In this document: positions 19,540-31,467 of the stretch, piece after piece
How positions within the stretch are numbered: the first letter of the stretch is position 1
Layout of the letters: each line of letters begins with the position of its first letter
NCBI GenBank assembly: GCA_964036315.1
Contig: OZ038500.1
Location: 63,910,749 to 63,974,748, forward strand
Direction: 5' to 3'
Source: Acanthosepion esculentum
Taxonomy: Eukaryota; Mollusca; Cephalopoda; Sepiida; Sepiidae
Length of the DNA stretch: 64,000 nt
Translations under genes and position numbers: made by a program
The notes under the pieces: model-generated
Told to the model about the DNA's origin: nothing
What the model saw: the letters and a program-made list of their open reading frames with translations, nothing else
Database searches by the model: none

Positions 19540-19912
19540 TGGTTCGTTTATTTTACGGCTTATCACCCTTTTACAGGCTATTTAAAGCCACAAATTATTT
19601 TGATATTTTAAAAATTTCTTGGAGATAAGATTGACTTCCTGATACAAATCCTACTAATTAACCCATAGGTGAGGGGGAAAGAGGTGGATTCACACCTTTC
19701 TCAAGACTATTCGCGCGTCAGTGAATATAACGAACCCGACTGGAATTGGAACTCGGCCTTCCGATCTCCAATTCTGAACAGTTTTCCATTACACCAGCCG
19801 CGCATCCAAGCTTACTGCAACTGGTATAAACATGCCGTTACCCATCTAGGTATTGATCGCGTTCGACGTTGCTTAACTTCGGTGATCATACAAGAAGTAG
19901 TGTTTCAACCTA
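19540..19912 (-). mobile_element. 5S rRNA-headed SINE
   Basis: On the minus strand it starts TTGAAACACTACTTC, then GATCACCGAAGTTAAGCAAC, GTCGAACGCGATCAATACCT, AGATGGGTAACGG: nearly the full 5S internal control region. A tRNA-like part (GAGTTCCAATTCCAGTCGGG in consensus), the GAAAGGTGTGAATCCACCTC body and the GGTGATAAGCCGTAAAATAA tail follow. Confidence 0.92.
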
Positions 19913-20269
19913 AATTAAGTGAGTTCGAAAATCTAATTGTCTACGTAATACAATAACAGGTGATGGAAAGTATGACCCAGAAATTCAAAGGGACATAAGA
20001 ATAGTGAATAATGCCTTTAAGAATCTAAGCAAAGTATTAAAAGATTGGAAAATATCTTTAGAAACAAATAAAACTATACTGGGATATTATATAATCTATA
20101 TGGTATTGAAGGTTGAGTAATCTCCTTATAGATAAAAACAGAAATGAAACAACAGGGCTGCGCTTCTAACAACCAGTACTTAGAATACCTTGGACAGTCA
20201 GTTATGTGCCACGCGTAATACACGCTTAGGTGATCATGTATCTTTCGATACATGACTGACGAAGCAGAT

Positions 20270-20465
20270 TTTTCCCGCAGTAGGTTGCCATTCCTTTCTG
20301 CGGTAGAACAGCTGCCATCCAAGGCCATAGTTGGGAGGAGGAGAAGAGGATTCATACCTTTTCACAGGGTATTAGCACGTAAGTGAATGTAATTGATTCG
20401 ACTGGAATTCGAACTCGGCTCTCCGATTCCACAATCCGAGCCGCTTATCCATTACCCCACCTTGG
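20270..20465 (-). mobile_element. SINE-X fragment
   Basis: The minus-strand head GGGGTAATGGATAAGCGGCT and GAGTTCGAATTCCAGTCG are A/B-box-like; the body is GGTATGAATCCTCTTCTCCT, followed by TATGGCCTTGGATGGCAGC. Confidence 0.7.
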
Positions 20466-21769
20466 ACAGAGCATGTGAATAAACGAGGAAGTTTCAGAGG
20501 GAATTGAAACTAGGACAAAATTGTTGCAGACAAGGAGATAACTGAAATATCTGAGATAGATAATAGGGAAAGAAAACTCGGAGAATGTAACACTCACAAG
20601 GGCGTACTGAAGGCAAGAGAAAGAGTAACCTTTATGTAAGCTTCTCAAAGAGCCCGAGTAAATGGATAAAAGGGCTAGGATCAGAAGAACAAATAGGTTT
20701 TTTGTTTATGTTTTGTGAATGGACAAGAAACAACAGACTGAACGTTATGGATTACCAGTTTTGTAAGGAGATGGAACTTAAAAGACGAAGATTGTAATTA
20801 ACTAAGAGGCTTTGTAATGCGATTGGCATTAGGGTTTTACCTATTTGCATATGTTGGTTATAGGAAAAATAAAGTATAGCGTGAAGAGTCAAACGAGAGT
20901 TGACTAATGTTCACGTGTAGCACAACGCTATACAACAATATGGCGTCGCCGATAGGATGTTTAAGTCGTTTGAACGAATCAGAATTTGTCGAGATTTGGA
21001 TCCAGTGTTTTTCAGCCCAGACAAGGGCTAAAAAATGAAGCTAAGGTGGTGGAAAAGTGAAATAACCGACCACTTCCAAGATTCGGCAGGTTGTGAACTT
21101 ATAATGGAAATTTTTGTTATCGTGTACTCTGAACAATTGAAAAAAAATTAACTTACGTTGAAATTTAAGACCTAAAAAGAAACTTTTCATCGTGGGGGGA
21201 AAAAACTTGTCATAGCGGAAAAAAATTAAATTTTCTGTTCATTAAACAAAAATAAGATGACTCAGTTATACAGTATCTTCACAGATTGAGAGAAGCTAGC
21301 AGATTCTGTGAATTTGAGAAACTGAGACTCAAGATTGGGGTATAGAGAACAAAATTGATTATATTACAGTTGATTGGAGATACGACTGATATATGTCATA
21401 AATATAAGATATTGGAACAATTAAATTGGATAATTTGTCTCTAACTGCGTGTGTGGTTATTATATAACAGCTGGAATAGATTAAAATTATAATTCTACTG
21501 AGGACAATGTTAAAACGTTCAGTATTATAATAGGAACGCAAGAAATGCAAATAGTGTAAGTAGGAGCGTGAAATTGACAAAAAATTGCTATATATGTAGA
21601 AGAATATGAGATGAGACCAAGATCTCCATTAAAAAGAACAGGACATAAACCTCAAGTGGGAGAGGAGGAAAGAGGTAGTAAAAGAATTGCAAGGACAATG
21701 AACGGCATTAAACCTCTTTGGTTCAGGGTATGTAATGGAATAATAGGATTTTACCGATTTGTATATGTT
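20466..21769. other. Mostly unique spacer
   Basis: No gene seen. A block near 20880-20935 (AAAGTATAGCGTGAAGAGTC, CACGTGTAGCACAACGCTAT) recurs at 22535-22605, so some of this is a dispersed repeat of unknown class. Confidence 0.45.
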
Positions 21770-22610
21770 GTTCGGTGGTGTAATGCATAGCGCTCGGATT
21801 TAGGAATCGGAGAACCGAGTTCAAATTCCAGTCGTATCCATTACATTCACTTACGTGCTAATACCATCTGGAATGGTATGAATCCTCTTCTTCTCCGCCC
21901 AACTATGTTTAAATAGCAAGTCAGATCGGGTTCTATAGCCATGGATGGCAACTGGTCTACTACCGTAGAAAGAAATGGCAACCTACCGAAAGAAATGGCA
22001 GCATCCAACTGTGCATAAATAGGACAGACTAGGTTTTATAGCCTTGGGTGGCGACCGGTCTAGGAGAAAGAAACTTTAAATTAAACAATCCTCCAACTTT
22101 GAATAAATAGCAAGAGAGACTGGGTTCTATAACCTTGGGTGTCAACCAGTCTAGAAGAAAGAAATTCTGAATTAACGAAATCATCAACTATGGGTAAATA
22201 ATAGGGTAACCTGGGCGCCATGTTTTTCAACCAGACTAGAAGAAGGACAACTCTGAAAATGTGGAGCCGAAGTCCTTAAAACTTTCCGATGTCATGTTCA
22301 ATTTCGTTCTGGGAAACTCTGCGACGACGAATCCAACAACCGAGTTCGAATTCCAATAAAGTTTAATACATTCACTTATGAAATGTATAAATCAATTTGA
22401 AAAGGTATGAATCCATCTCTTATACCCCCAGCTATGGGTAAATAGTAGGACTGACTGGGCATCAAAATATACATCATCGCCTGAGCGTGTGTCACGCATA
22501 GCACATAACTGACTGTTATGTTGTTTATAGGAGAAATAAAGTATAGAGCAAAGAGCCAAACCGAAGAAAAGTTGACTGCTGATCACGTGTCGTAGAATGA
22601 CACTATACAA
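21770..22610 (+). repeat. SINE-X with tandem 93-bp body array (plus orientation)
   Basis: A tRNA-like head (GAGTTCAAATTCCAGTCG, 21820s) is followed by repeated ~90-95-bp units containing AAATAGCAAG..AGACTGGGTTCTATA, GCC.TGGGTGGCAACCGGTCTA and GAAAGAAA. After a GTGGAGCCGAAGTCCTTAAA block comes a second SINE-X head (about 22340-22440). The same order of parts occurs inverted at 24560-25345. Confidence 0.8.
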
Positions 22611-23164
22611 GAGTCTTTTGCTTGAATCACAATATTATTATTATATATCATTTCACAGATTATTTGAATAATGTCCCTTATAAAGACCTGACAGAATGAA
22701 CAATTAAATAATTAACACATCAACTAGCGGGAAGATATTTTGTAAAACAGATTGCTTAATCAATTAATGAATCAAAAAGTAGTTCTGTAGAAATTAACGA
22801 GTGATTAGTGAGCAAATTAGAAAGCCTCGTTTTCGTCCTTTCGAGTTTGAAGCGATTAAGAAAAGCTACAAAAATATGAGAGCGAAAGTTTTTATTAATT
22901 CTTATTTTTCATTGCTAATTAATTCATATCCTTCTCTAGTTCGCCCAAATTAAACAGTGACATTTCAACCTCTTGAAGCAATGGTAGTCAAAGTTACGCT
23001 GTCCTCGTAAATCTCTCTTCGGTATCGCCCGGCAAGTAGAAAAATTCCCTTACCAATTGTAGGATGTGAAGTACTGTTAAACAAACGCGTCTCACAGATC
23101 ATTTATACGAGGCGGGGGTTATCTTTCTCGTCAATGTCACCAAAGGCAAACGCCCATATTTGTT
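22611..23164. other. Spacer
   Basis: Nothing recognised. Confidence 0.45.
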
Positions 23165-23345
23165 ATATAACAGATTTTGCTTGAATGTTAGAGAAATTTC
23201 GTAGAAAGAAATTGCGCTCTCTGACAGGAATCGAACCTGTAACCCTGATGGGAACCGTCATTTGATCGGATGTGCTGTTACTCATTCAGTCACAAATCTG
23301 CCAGAGGGCGCATATTTGCTACGAAATTTCTCGAATATTCAGGCT
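23165..23345 (-). mobile_element. tRNA-derived SINE-T, fold-back pair
   Basis: GACAGGAATCGAACCTGTAA is the reverse complement of a tRNA T-arm/B box; GTGACTGAATGAGTAACAGC on the minus strand is the A-box side. SINE tails lie on both sides in opposite directions (TTCGTAGAAAGAAATT left, GCTACGAAATTTCTCGAATA right), so the locus folds back. Confidence 0.8.
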
Positions 23346-23346
23346 A

Positions 23347-23403
<57 letters not shown>
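23347..23403. repeat. (TA)n then (TG)n
   Basis: Compound dinucleotide array. Confidence 0.97.
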
Positions 23404-23404
<1 letters not shown>

Positions 23405-23688
23405 AATTTGGCAGCAACTTTTCTTTTAAACATGTTGTGTTGAATGTTAAAGACAACATCGTCCTGCATATATTCTTTTGAATTTTCTCATATTTTCTAA
23501 TGAGACTTTTTATTTGAAAATGATATCGAAATAAATATTGTCCGTACGATAACCTAGTACTTTCGAACATCATTGTTCATCTTCAGGGTCAAAACTTTTA
23601 GTCAAAATTTTTTAAAAACATTTGTCAATTGTCTTGTAGCGGAATTATGTTGCTACATTTTTTTTACAAACTAAATAAACGTTAAAAT

Positions 23689-23692
<4 letters not shown>
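23404..23692 (-). repeat. Terminal-repeat-like segment with CTGAAGA-stem-GAAAG
   Basis: On the minus strand (about 23590-23545): CTGAAGA, T, GAAC, AATGAT, GTTC, GAAAG. This has the same layout as the cores at 1545 and 56650 but with an unrelated stem sequence. The segment lies between two TA arrays and resembles 53240-53480 (GGCAGCAA.. near the array). Confidence 0.55.

Positions 23693-23750
<58 letters not shown>
23693..23750. repeat. (TA)n
   Basis: Pure array. Confidence 0.98.
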
Positions 23751-24559
<809 letters not shown>

Positions 24560-25345
24560 TATCGGACTGCTTTAAGGAATCCTGCTCAGGAGTTGAATTT
24601 AGAGTTGTCTTTCTCCTCGTCTGGGGAAGGATGTAGAACCTAGTCTGTCCTATTATTTACCCATAGCTGCGGGTATAAGAGTTGAATTCATACCTTTACA
24701 TATTGATTTATATATTTCATTTTAATGAATGTAATAAACTCGACGGAAATTCGAAGTCGGCTGTCTGATTCGTCATCGCAGATGTTTCCAGAACTAAATT
24801 CAACATGACATCGGAAAGTTTTAAGGACTTCGGCTCCGCATTTTCAGAGTTGTCCTTCTTCTAGTCTGGTTGGCAGACATGGCTACAGAGCCCATGCTGC
24901 CCCATTATTTATCCATAGTTGATGATTTCTTTAATTCAGAGATTCTTTCTTCTAGACTGGTTGCCACCCAAGGTTATAGAACCCAGTCTGTCTTGCTATT
25001 TATTCATAGTTGGAGGATTGTTTAATTTAAAGTTTATTTCTCCTAGACCGGTCGCCACCCAAGGCTAGAGAACCTAGTCTGTCCTGCTATTTATCCATAG
25101 TTGGAGTTTTTTTTTAACTTAAAGTTTCTTTTTCCTAGACAATTTGCCACCCAAGGCTATAGAATCTAGTCTGTCCTGCTATTTATGCGCAGTTGGAAGT
25201 TTTTTGAATTCAGAGTTTCTTTCTCTTAGACCGATTGCCACCCAAGGCTATAGAACCCAGTCTACCTCGATATTTACCAATAAATGGAGGGAGAAGACCT
25301 GGATTCATAAATTTCGCAAGTGAGCGAAATGAACACGATCGGAAT
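24560..25345 (-). repeat. SINE-X with tandem 93-bp body array (minus orientation)
   Basis: Five or so ~92-95-bp units carrying GGTTGCCACCCAAGGCTATA, GAACCCAGTCTGTCCTGCTA, TTTATCCATAGTTGGA and TTCTTTCTCCTAGAC run from about 24840 to 25280. They are preceded by a SINE-X head and the GAGCCGAAGTCC block. This is the inverted counterpart of 21770-22610, about 2 kb away. Confidence 0.85.
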
Positions 25346-25489
25346 TTGAATTTGGTTCCCCACAAAATCAGGAAATTTTAGATTTACTACGTGATGAAAA
25401 AAATTAACTAACATATGAAAAGATTAACTATATATTTTACTATATGAGTGAGGTAAAAAATAACAAACTAACTTATAAACTTTGTAACC
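25346..25489. other. Spacer
   Basis: AT-rich. Confidence 0.4.
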
Positions 25490-25575
25490 ATTTGTTGTTC
25501 CAAGATGCCGCAGTTATCAAACTTTCAACGCGAGGTGATTGTTCTCTTTAAAAAAGAACATCCAACTTGTGGATT
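25490..25575 (+). pseudogene. Possible Tc1-like transposase N-terminus
   Basis: ATG at 25505 opens MPQLSNFQREVIVLFKKE, then stops after 26 codons. It resembles the first helix of Tc1-type HTH domains (..LT.FERGRIVGL). Too short to be sure. Confidence 0.3.
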
Positions 25576-25732
25576 GAAAAAATAGCAAGAAATTTTGCCA
25601 GAGTTTTTTAGTCTCAACACTACATCCAACATTTTTGTTTTTCTTTTCGATAGAATTTTAGTAGCTTAAAAAGCTACTAAATTTCTATCCTTTGCTTTTG
25701 TTTCAAATAATTGTAAGAAAAATTCCAACAAT

Positions 25733-26064
25733 TGCTGTAATTCCCCATGTATAATGCATTTTTTTTCTAAAAAATAATCAGCAAAATCAGCTACAAAAAA
25801 AAAAACTTTTAAAAAATGCCGGAAAATAAAATAAGAATTATCATAAAACTAAATTAGAATAATATTATTCTATGTTTAAAACCAATTTTTTTTTAAAATA
25901 AGAGCAGGAAACGCTGGCCGTAATGAAATTGAAGGGGTACAATTTATAGGGTTTGATTATCAAACAAGGGGAGCGTAGAAGCTTTTTTTCACACTTTCTG
26001 CACAATTTTAGGTGTGCGTATTATGTATGAAGGCGTATTATACATGGGGAATTACGGTAAACAA
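25733..26064. mobile_element. MITE with TAATTCCCCATGTATAAT terminal repeats
   Basis: CTGTAATTCCCCATGTATAA at the left is repeated inverted at the right (CCGTAATTCCCCATGTATAA in reverse complement); about 330 bp, AT-rich, no ORF. The terminal motif (CCGTAATT..GTATAATgC) resembles the pogo-type ends at 44957 (CCGTATTTGACGG.ATATAA), so a pogo relative may have mobilised it. TA flanks only the right end clearly. Confidence 0.65.
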
Positions 26065-26589
26065 ACTGTACCAAATTTCCTGTATTTTTGTTTGTGGGGC
26101 ACCCTATATTACTTTGATGCTAATTCTCATCGTTCCAAAATCGAACACTTACTTTTCTCATTTAAATCCTGATGGCCTGTAGTTCATTATAAAACAAGTG
26201 AAACAGGATAAAGCATACATTTTTTGAAAGGTGAACTACAATAATGTCATTCTTCCTAAATTCACTCCACTGCTATTGTGGTCTTTTGAATAAAATTTAC
26301 CCAAATTTTCTTCACCGGGTGACACTAAAATTCTGTAGGCTTATGTTACAATATTAACCAAAAAAAAAAATACTGTTATTGATTTTTTTATCCTACACAT
26401 CGTCAGTGACACACGATGCATTTCAAGAAAAAAATATCTAATTCTATTTCCTCCTGCGATTTGTACCCTGTAGTCAAACTGAATGCAGAATAGAAAACAG
26501 TGTTATTTTCTCTCTTTTTAATTAAATCAAAATCCTGAAACATTTTAACACCTACTACGTTTTTAAAAACCATTTCATTCCAAGCAAGA

Positions 26590-26960
26590 ATATATAGCCA
26601 CTAAGATTCAAGAGGTGAAAGAATATGGAGAAAAGAAAAACATTATTAAAGAGAGTGAAAATTAAACAGACAGGAATTAAGAAGACAAAAGATAACGATT
26701 GACACTGAATTTAAACTTTGAAAAATCAAAGTTGACTGGAAAGCAGGCGGCCCGAAAAGAGTCCCAAAACTAGTAAGTGCGAGAAAGCAACTGTTAGCGT
26801 AGAACTTACGGTTACATCTAGCCATTTGAATCGTAAAATAATGAGACCTAGCTGCCAATCTAGTGCTGCACTTAAATTAATAATGTCGAGATACCATGAA
26901 GGAATGATTATCGGAAGAATTTCTATGAAAATATTCATAGTAAAAGACACAGGAAATCTA
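26590..26960 (-). pseudogene. LINE-A ORF2 3' end (in left arm)
   Basis: Minus frames carry FTIQMARCNRKFYANS, LTSFGTLFGPPAFQSTL and FQSLNSVSIVIFCLLNSCLF. These equal the family C-terminus (HFTVE..KCNRKFYANSFFxRTxxLWN..). Frameshifted; the terminal helix and 3' UTR are shared with 36115. Confidence 0.82.
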
Positions 26961-27171
26961 CACTACAGCAGTAGAAATGTTTCATATTTTTCTTTCGACA
27001 TTTTCTAGAATCTCTAAGACCATAGTAGAAGTACTAGGCCAGATATTATAGTGATACGTTGACACATTCTATAAATGTGTAATATAGATCTTAGCGAGAA
27101 AGACTGTCTAGCACTTACCGTTACATCTAGCCATTTCAACTGTAAAACCATGAGACCTAGCTGCTCCGTCC

Positions 27172-27745
27172 TGGGTATGACGATAAACTACATCCAGTCC
27201 TGGGTAAGACGATAAACAATAGCTGACAGCAAGGCCTCTAATCAGGAGGTTTTATAAATATTGCTGGTGTTCCCATGCTCACCCTAACTAGGGGGTGGTA
27301 GCACCTGTTAGAGTCCCAGCTATGGGCAAATAGCTACCCCCCAAACTGGAATCAAAATACTATGAAATCATAAAAATAGGTTTTAATACCAGAAATACTT
27401 TGTAAAAATTATTACTAGCAATACATTATTAGCAGCTATATATTTTTGGGGAAAACATTACCAGCAATACATTTTTGAAAAAAAAAAAAAAAATATTAGG
27501 TTGGTGCAAAAATAATGTCGTTTTCTCACATGAAGTTGAACGTCAAAAAACGACATTATTTTTGCATCAACCTAATAGCTATACATTTTTTACCAGCTGT
27601 ATAGTTTTTTGAAAAGTATTACCATCGATACATTTTGAAGAAAAAAATATTAAGCCATACATTTTCGAAAAAAGTATTACCAGCAATAAAAATTGTCTGC
27701 ATTAAATAACCCATTGAGCTTGATATGCCGTAAAACAAACCAAAC
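27172..27745 (+). mobile_element. R3 SINE-like element (left arm)
   Basis: Head CTCCGTCCTGGGTATGACGA, GGGTGGTAGCACCTG in consensus, TCCCAGCTATGGGCAAATAG; body with TACCAGCAATACATT modules; tail AGCTTGATATGCCGTAAAAC. Target duplication TAGCTG. One body unit here versus about four in the other arm. Confidence 0.82.
27496..27575. mobile_element. 80-bp MADE1-like mariner MITE
   Basis: Exactly 80 bp between TA dinucleotides. The arms TTAGGTTGGTGCAAAAATAA... and, inverted, TTAGGTTGATGCAAAAATAA... match over 29 bp with one difference. The terminal motif TTAGGTTGGTGCAAAA is the hallmark of Hsmar1/MADE1 and related mariners, and MADE1 is also 80 bp. The other duplication arm has the uninterrupted target (AAATAGCTATAC). 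The transcript would form a tight miR-548-like hairpin. Confidence 0.93.
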
Positions 27746-27922
27746 CAAACTTAGCTGCCAATCTAGTACAGCGCTTAAAGTCGTAAAGTCGAGTTACCAA
27801 AGAGGAAGTCATCTCGGAACAGTTAACATGAAAATAAAAATAAAATAAGATGAAGGATTTAAAAGAATGATCAAATATGTCGCAGTGTCTTCATTAACTC
27901 TAACACTTGTCTCTGAGTACGC

Positions 27923-28474
27923 TTCGCCAAAATGATTTAGATTGTTGATAGATTTATTGTGGCTCCACATGTCTAGAACGAGACAGTGAACCAACTTTCC
28001 AAGCAGAAAACCTAGAACCCGATTCAATATCAGCATTCCCCTTCCTGTCAGCGGAAAATGTTACTTTACAAGCAAAATAGATGGACCACTGGATCATTCG
28101 AATTTCGCAGATGCATCACCGAACACACTTTAATACTTAGAATTTAACGTTCACTGCGTTCATGTGGAATCAATTGCAGATCGACATCCTATACTACCCT
28201 GATCTTCAAGACTTGTATCTCCACTGCGGAACTTCAGAAACCAACGCCGATCACAAATGGATCCTTCACCCCAGTCTCTGTTAATATTGGCAGCAGTTTG
28301 AATAGCATTATAACTAACGTTCAACTAATTCACAAACAGTAAACTAATCTCGTCTTTTTCCTGTTCAGAAGTAGGAGCGGGGAGGTAATAATGCTTTATC
28401 TTAAATTCTGAAAGAAATGGATAAAAAATAAACACAAAAGACACTTTAATCATTAGGAATGTGTAGTATATATT
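27923..28474. other. Unique spacer
   Basis: Nothing recognised; the 75-codon minus frame (27809-28036) is not motif-bearing. Confidence 0.4.
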
Positions 28475-29170
28475 TCTGTGGAACTACTATAATAATATAA
28501 TAGAACACAATTTAAAAGTTTATTCTAAAATGGGACATTATTTTCCGAACAATCTAGTAATATATTAGCAAACAATTAAAAGGGGTTATTCTAAAATCGG
28601 ACATTATTATCCGGACAACCTAGTAACACATAAACAAACAATTAAAAGGATTATTCTAAAATCGGACATTATTTTACGAACAACCGAGTAATATATTAGC
28701 AAAAAATTAAAAGGGTTATTCTAAAATCGGACATTATTTTACGAACATATTTCTAATATATTTGCACATCGGACATTATTTTCCGAACAACATAGTAATA
28801 ATTAGCTGACAATTAAAAGTTTTTTTTTCTAAAATCGGACATTACGAACAAGCGAGTAATATATTAGAACACAATTAAAAGGTTTATTCTAAAATCGGAC
28901 ATTATTTTCCGAACAACCGAGTAATATATAAACACACAATTAAAGGTTTATTCTAAACTGTGACATATTTTCCGAACAACCTAGTAATATAGAAACACAA
29001 TTAAAAAGATTATTCTAAAATCGGACATTATTTTCCGAACAACCGAGTAATATATAAACACACAATTAAAGGTTTATTCTAAACTGTGACATTATTTTCC
29101 GAACAACCTAGTAATATAGAAACACAATTAAAAAGATTATTCTAAAATCGGACATTATTTTCCGAACAAC
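28475..29170. repeat. Minisatellite, ~64 bp x 11
   Basis: The unit contains TCTAAAATCGGACATTATTT, CCGAACAACC(T/G)AGTAATAT and AAACACAATTAAAAGG. Eleven GACAT landmarks between 28534 and 29149. The last four units form two copies of a ~126-bp dimer (one with ACTGTGACAT, one with AATCGGACAT). Confidence 0.95.
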
Positions 29171-29234
29171 CGAAAAAATGCTGCTTAGGTAAATCGAAAA
29201 GGACGTATTATTTACTCTGTCAGATTATTTTCTG

Positions 29235-29715
29235 GTTGACATAATGTGTTTAGAATTAAATAAAATAAATTAAAGAAAACTGAAGACAAGGCAACTGGAG
29301 ATGTCGATTGACGTTACACTTAAATAGTTGGAGATTATATTTGTCAGGGAAACAGGAATAAGGGAGTTCCACAGGCGAGAGGTGCCGAGACATGAAGCTA
29401 TTGGAGTAGAAGAGACGTCTACATCTAACAGTTTCAACGGTGAATGGGTGGGAACGGGATGCCAGCCTCGTAGGACGCTTAAATTCATGAGGCCTGGGAA
29501 CCAGTGAAAGCAGCTCATCGGAGCAATTACCGTGAAAGTATTTGTAAAAAAGACAGAGCGGGGCAACGGTGCGTCTGTGAGAGAGCGTCTGCAGATGAGA
29601 TGAAAGATCAGGGACAATTACGTTGCATATCCGTCTCTGGATCTTATCAAGAACCCTGAGGCAAACAGCAGGGGCTTCAGACCATGTATGGCAGCAATAC
29701 TCCATGCAAGGGCGA
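29235..29715 (-). pseudogene. LINE-A ORF2 C-terminal fragment
   Basis: 149-codon minus frame: [94 protein letters not shown], then a frame change to the SFMSRHL..YNLQLFKCNVNRHL terminus. This is one of the best-kept copies of this region. The insertion starts abruptly at the CMEYCCHxWS block, a typical 5' truncation. Confidence 0.92.
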
Positions 29716-29899
29716 ATGGTTGATTTATAGATTTAGAGGATCAGTTATTCATTTTTATGTGCTATCATTATATCATTCCCTGACTGATTCTGAACAAACC
29801 AAACAATAGATTTTCTTTCTCAGACGGTGAAACAGCAATAAACTTCATCTTTTGTAGTACTTACATTCCATCATCGCTGATCACCAGTCACGTTGAATG
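29716..29899. other. Spacer
   Basis: Nothing recognised. Confidence 0.4.
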
Positions 29900-30480
29900 A
29901 ACGTTGAGCGATTATTAGGCCATAATCCCAGACATCAAGTAGAACTCATACATAGGGTCCATCGCCAAAGACGCTGACAATAATTGTCGCTTCTCTGTAA
30001 GTGCCTGGCTCCTCGTGCTATCCTCTGCCTTTACAAAAGCCAGACCAGGCTTAAAATGGAATTCTGCTGCCATATTTGGACAGAACTTGCCCAGACATCA
30101 GATTCCAGTTTCGAGTGATCCCAAAAGCCTTTCCGTTGGTGACAAATATTTTCCACCCTATAAACCCTCTCTCGCAGACGAAACGTTGCAAGCATCTCAC
30201 AGCTCTATGCTATTTCCATGGAAAGTGCTTAAACGAACTACATTGCTTAGTTCCACGACTTCTAACATTCACTGCTAGGAATCGCCATGCTACGCACATT
30301 GTAGCCAACCGCTCACATTCACTCCGTATTCCATTAAGTTTCAATCCAGTAGCTTCTTCCCACGAACCACTGCTCTGTGGGACCGACTCCCAAGAGGATG
30401 TTTTCTCTATTACTACAATCTGAACCTGTTCATGTCTATGCTTAAGCATTATCTTCCCCACATATCCGAATAAACTGTGC
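29900..30480 (+). pseudogene. LINE-B ORF2 C-terminal fragment
   Basis: Plus-strand frames: a KPDQA*NGILLPYLDRT stretch (equivalent of KMEFCCHIWTG), then CKHLTALCYFHGKCLNELHC, LVPRLLTFTARNRHATHIVA and SHSLRIPLSFNPVASS. Frameshifts and stops show it is dead. Subfamily as at 7390 and 17829. Confidence 0.82.
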
Positions 30481-30796
30481 ATTTTACTCTGTAACCCGCT
30501 CCCTCGAGTGCCTGGCGGGCGTTATACAGAGTGAACCACACTGTAAAAAAAAACAGTTTTCGTAACGGAGCCGTATATTTAATGAAGACATACATAGAAA
30601 TGTTTTATTTTAACCCTTCATTTTATTTGTTTTTATTTATGAATTAACATTTGCCTTATATTAACATTATTTACCGATTATATAAAGCAAATAATTCGGA
30701 AATTTTAAAAATTTAATAAAAAAATGGAAAACAACTTGTCGATATTATTCTACCAAACAGGTTTGAAAAAAGTTTTGCTGTCAAAAAAACATATTT

Positions 30797-30798
<2 letters not shown>
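30481..30798. other. Spacer
   Basis: Nothing recognised. Confidence 0.45.

Positions 30799-30856
<58 letters not shown>
30799..30856. repeat. (TA)n
   Basis: Pure array. Confidence 0.98.
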
Positions 30857-30857
<1 letters not shown>

Positions 30858-30949
30858 CAGATATTCTGTTTATGCGTTATTTTTATGGGTATGGGTGTAT
30901 TATTTTGAGAAAATGCTTTGCTTTTCTAATTAAGCAGTATTAACTACAT

Positions 30950-31090
30950 TTACCGGCCTAAATGTTTGAGAAATTTTGTAGAAATGTGCGTTCTCCGACA
31001 GGAATCGAACCTGTTTCATATACGGAACTGTCATTAATATTGGCGCAATATGACCGTTCATCCACATAATATTTCCGACATTCGAAGCTC
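30950..31090 (-). mobile_element. SINE-T, minus copy
   Basis: GACAGGAATCGAACCTGTTT is an inverted B box; the tail TTTACCGGCCTAAATGTTTG lies to the left. It faces a plus copy 100 bp away, giving a head-to-head pair. Confidence 0.8.
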
Positions 31091-31185
31091 AAATTAATGC
31101 TTTTAAATACAAACGTTTGCCGATTTTTCTCGATCTATCATATCTGCTCTGATTTTGTAAACAATAGCAATCTATCATAGGAAAG

Positions 31186-31427
31186 TTCTCTGTGGCAGAA
31201 CGGTCATCGCACGCCAAGCTAATATTTCCGTATAGGACGCAGGTTCAATTTCTGACGGTGGACGCATATTTTCTACAAAATTTCTTGAACATTCAGGCCG
31301 TTATATGTAATTAATACTGTTTAATTAAAAGAAAAGAGCATTTACTCAAATAAGCGTATTCATAAGAAAAATAACGTATCAACAGAAAATATATTAAATA
31401 TCTGTCGCATTTAATCCATTTCTTATG
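31186..31427 (+). mobile_element. SINE-T, plus copy
   Basis: CTCTGTGGCAGAACGGTCAT (A-box side), ACGCAGGTTCAATTTCTGAC (B box), ACATTCAGGCCGTTATATG, TTAATACTGTTTAATTAAAA and an AT-rich tail ending in (TA)n(GT)n: a nearly full-length copy. Confidence 0.87.

Positions 31428-31461
<34 letters not shown>
31428..31461. repeat. (TA)n then (GT)n
   Basis: Compound array at a SINE end. Confidence 0.95.
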
Positions 31462-31463
<2 letters not shown>

Positions 31464-31467
31464 ACTA

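Larger units (their letters stand above)
27095..27835 (-). pseudogene. Second LINE-A fragment, split by R3
   Basis: LINE text GCACTTACCGTTACATCTAG up to GAGACCTAGCTG (27172) continues at 27748 as TTAGCTGCCAATCTAGTACA. The R3 element between is flanked by the duplicated TAGCTG, marking a retro-insertion into the LINE. The mirror-image copy in the other arm shows the same arrangement. Confidence 0.8.
26275..27922. repeat. Left arm of large inverted duplication
   Basis: Reverse complement of 34938-38115 with long, high-similarity alignment: 26340-26590 pairs with 36600-37680 around a mariner, 26590-27170 with 35940-36590, 27172-27745 with 35100-35948, and 27780-27920 with 34938-35050. The left-arm start (26275-26345) pairs with 38045-38115. 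This arm alone carries the 80-bp MITE at 27496. Confidence 0.9.

Noticed and set aside
23218..23310. tRNA gene on the minus strand (also 30996, 39836, 2530)
   Set aside because: A and B boxes are present, but acceptor strands do not pair and the same sequence recurs with a fixed tail; these are SINE heads.
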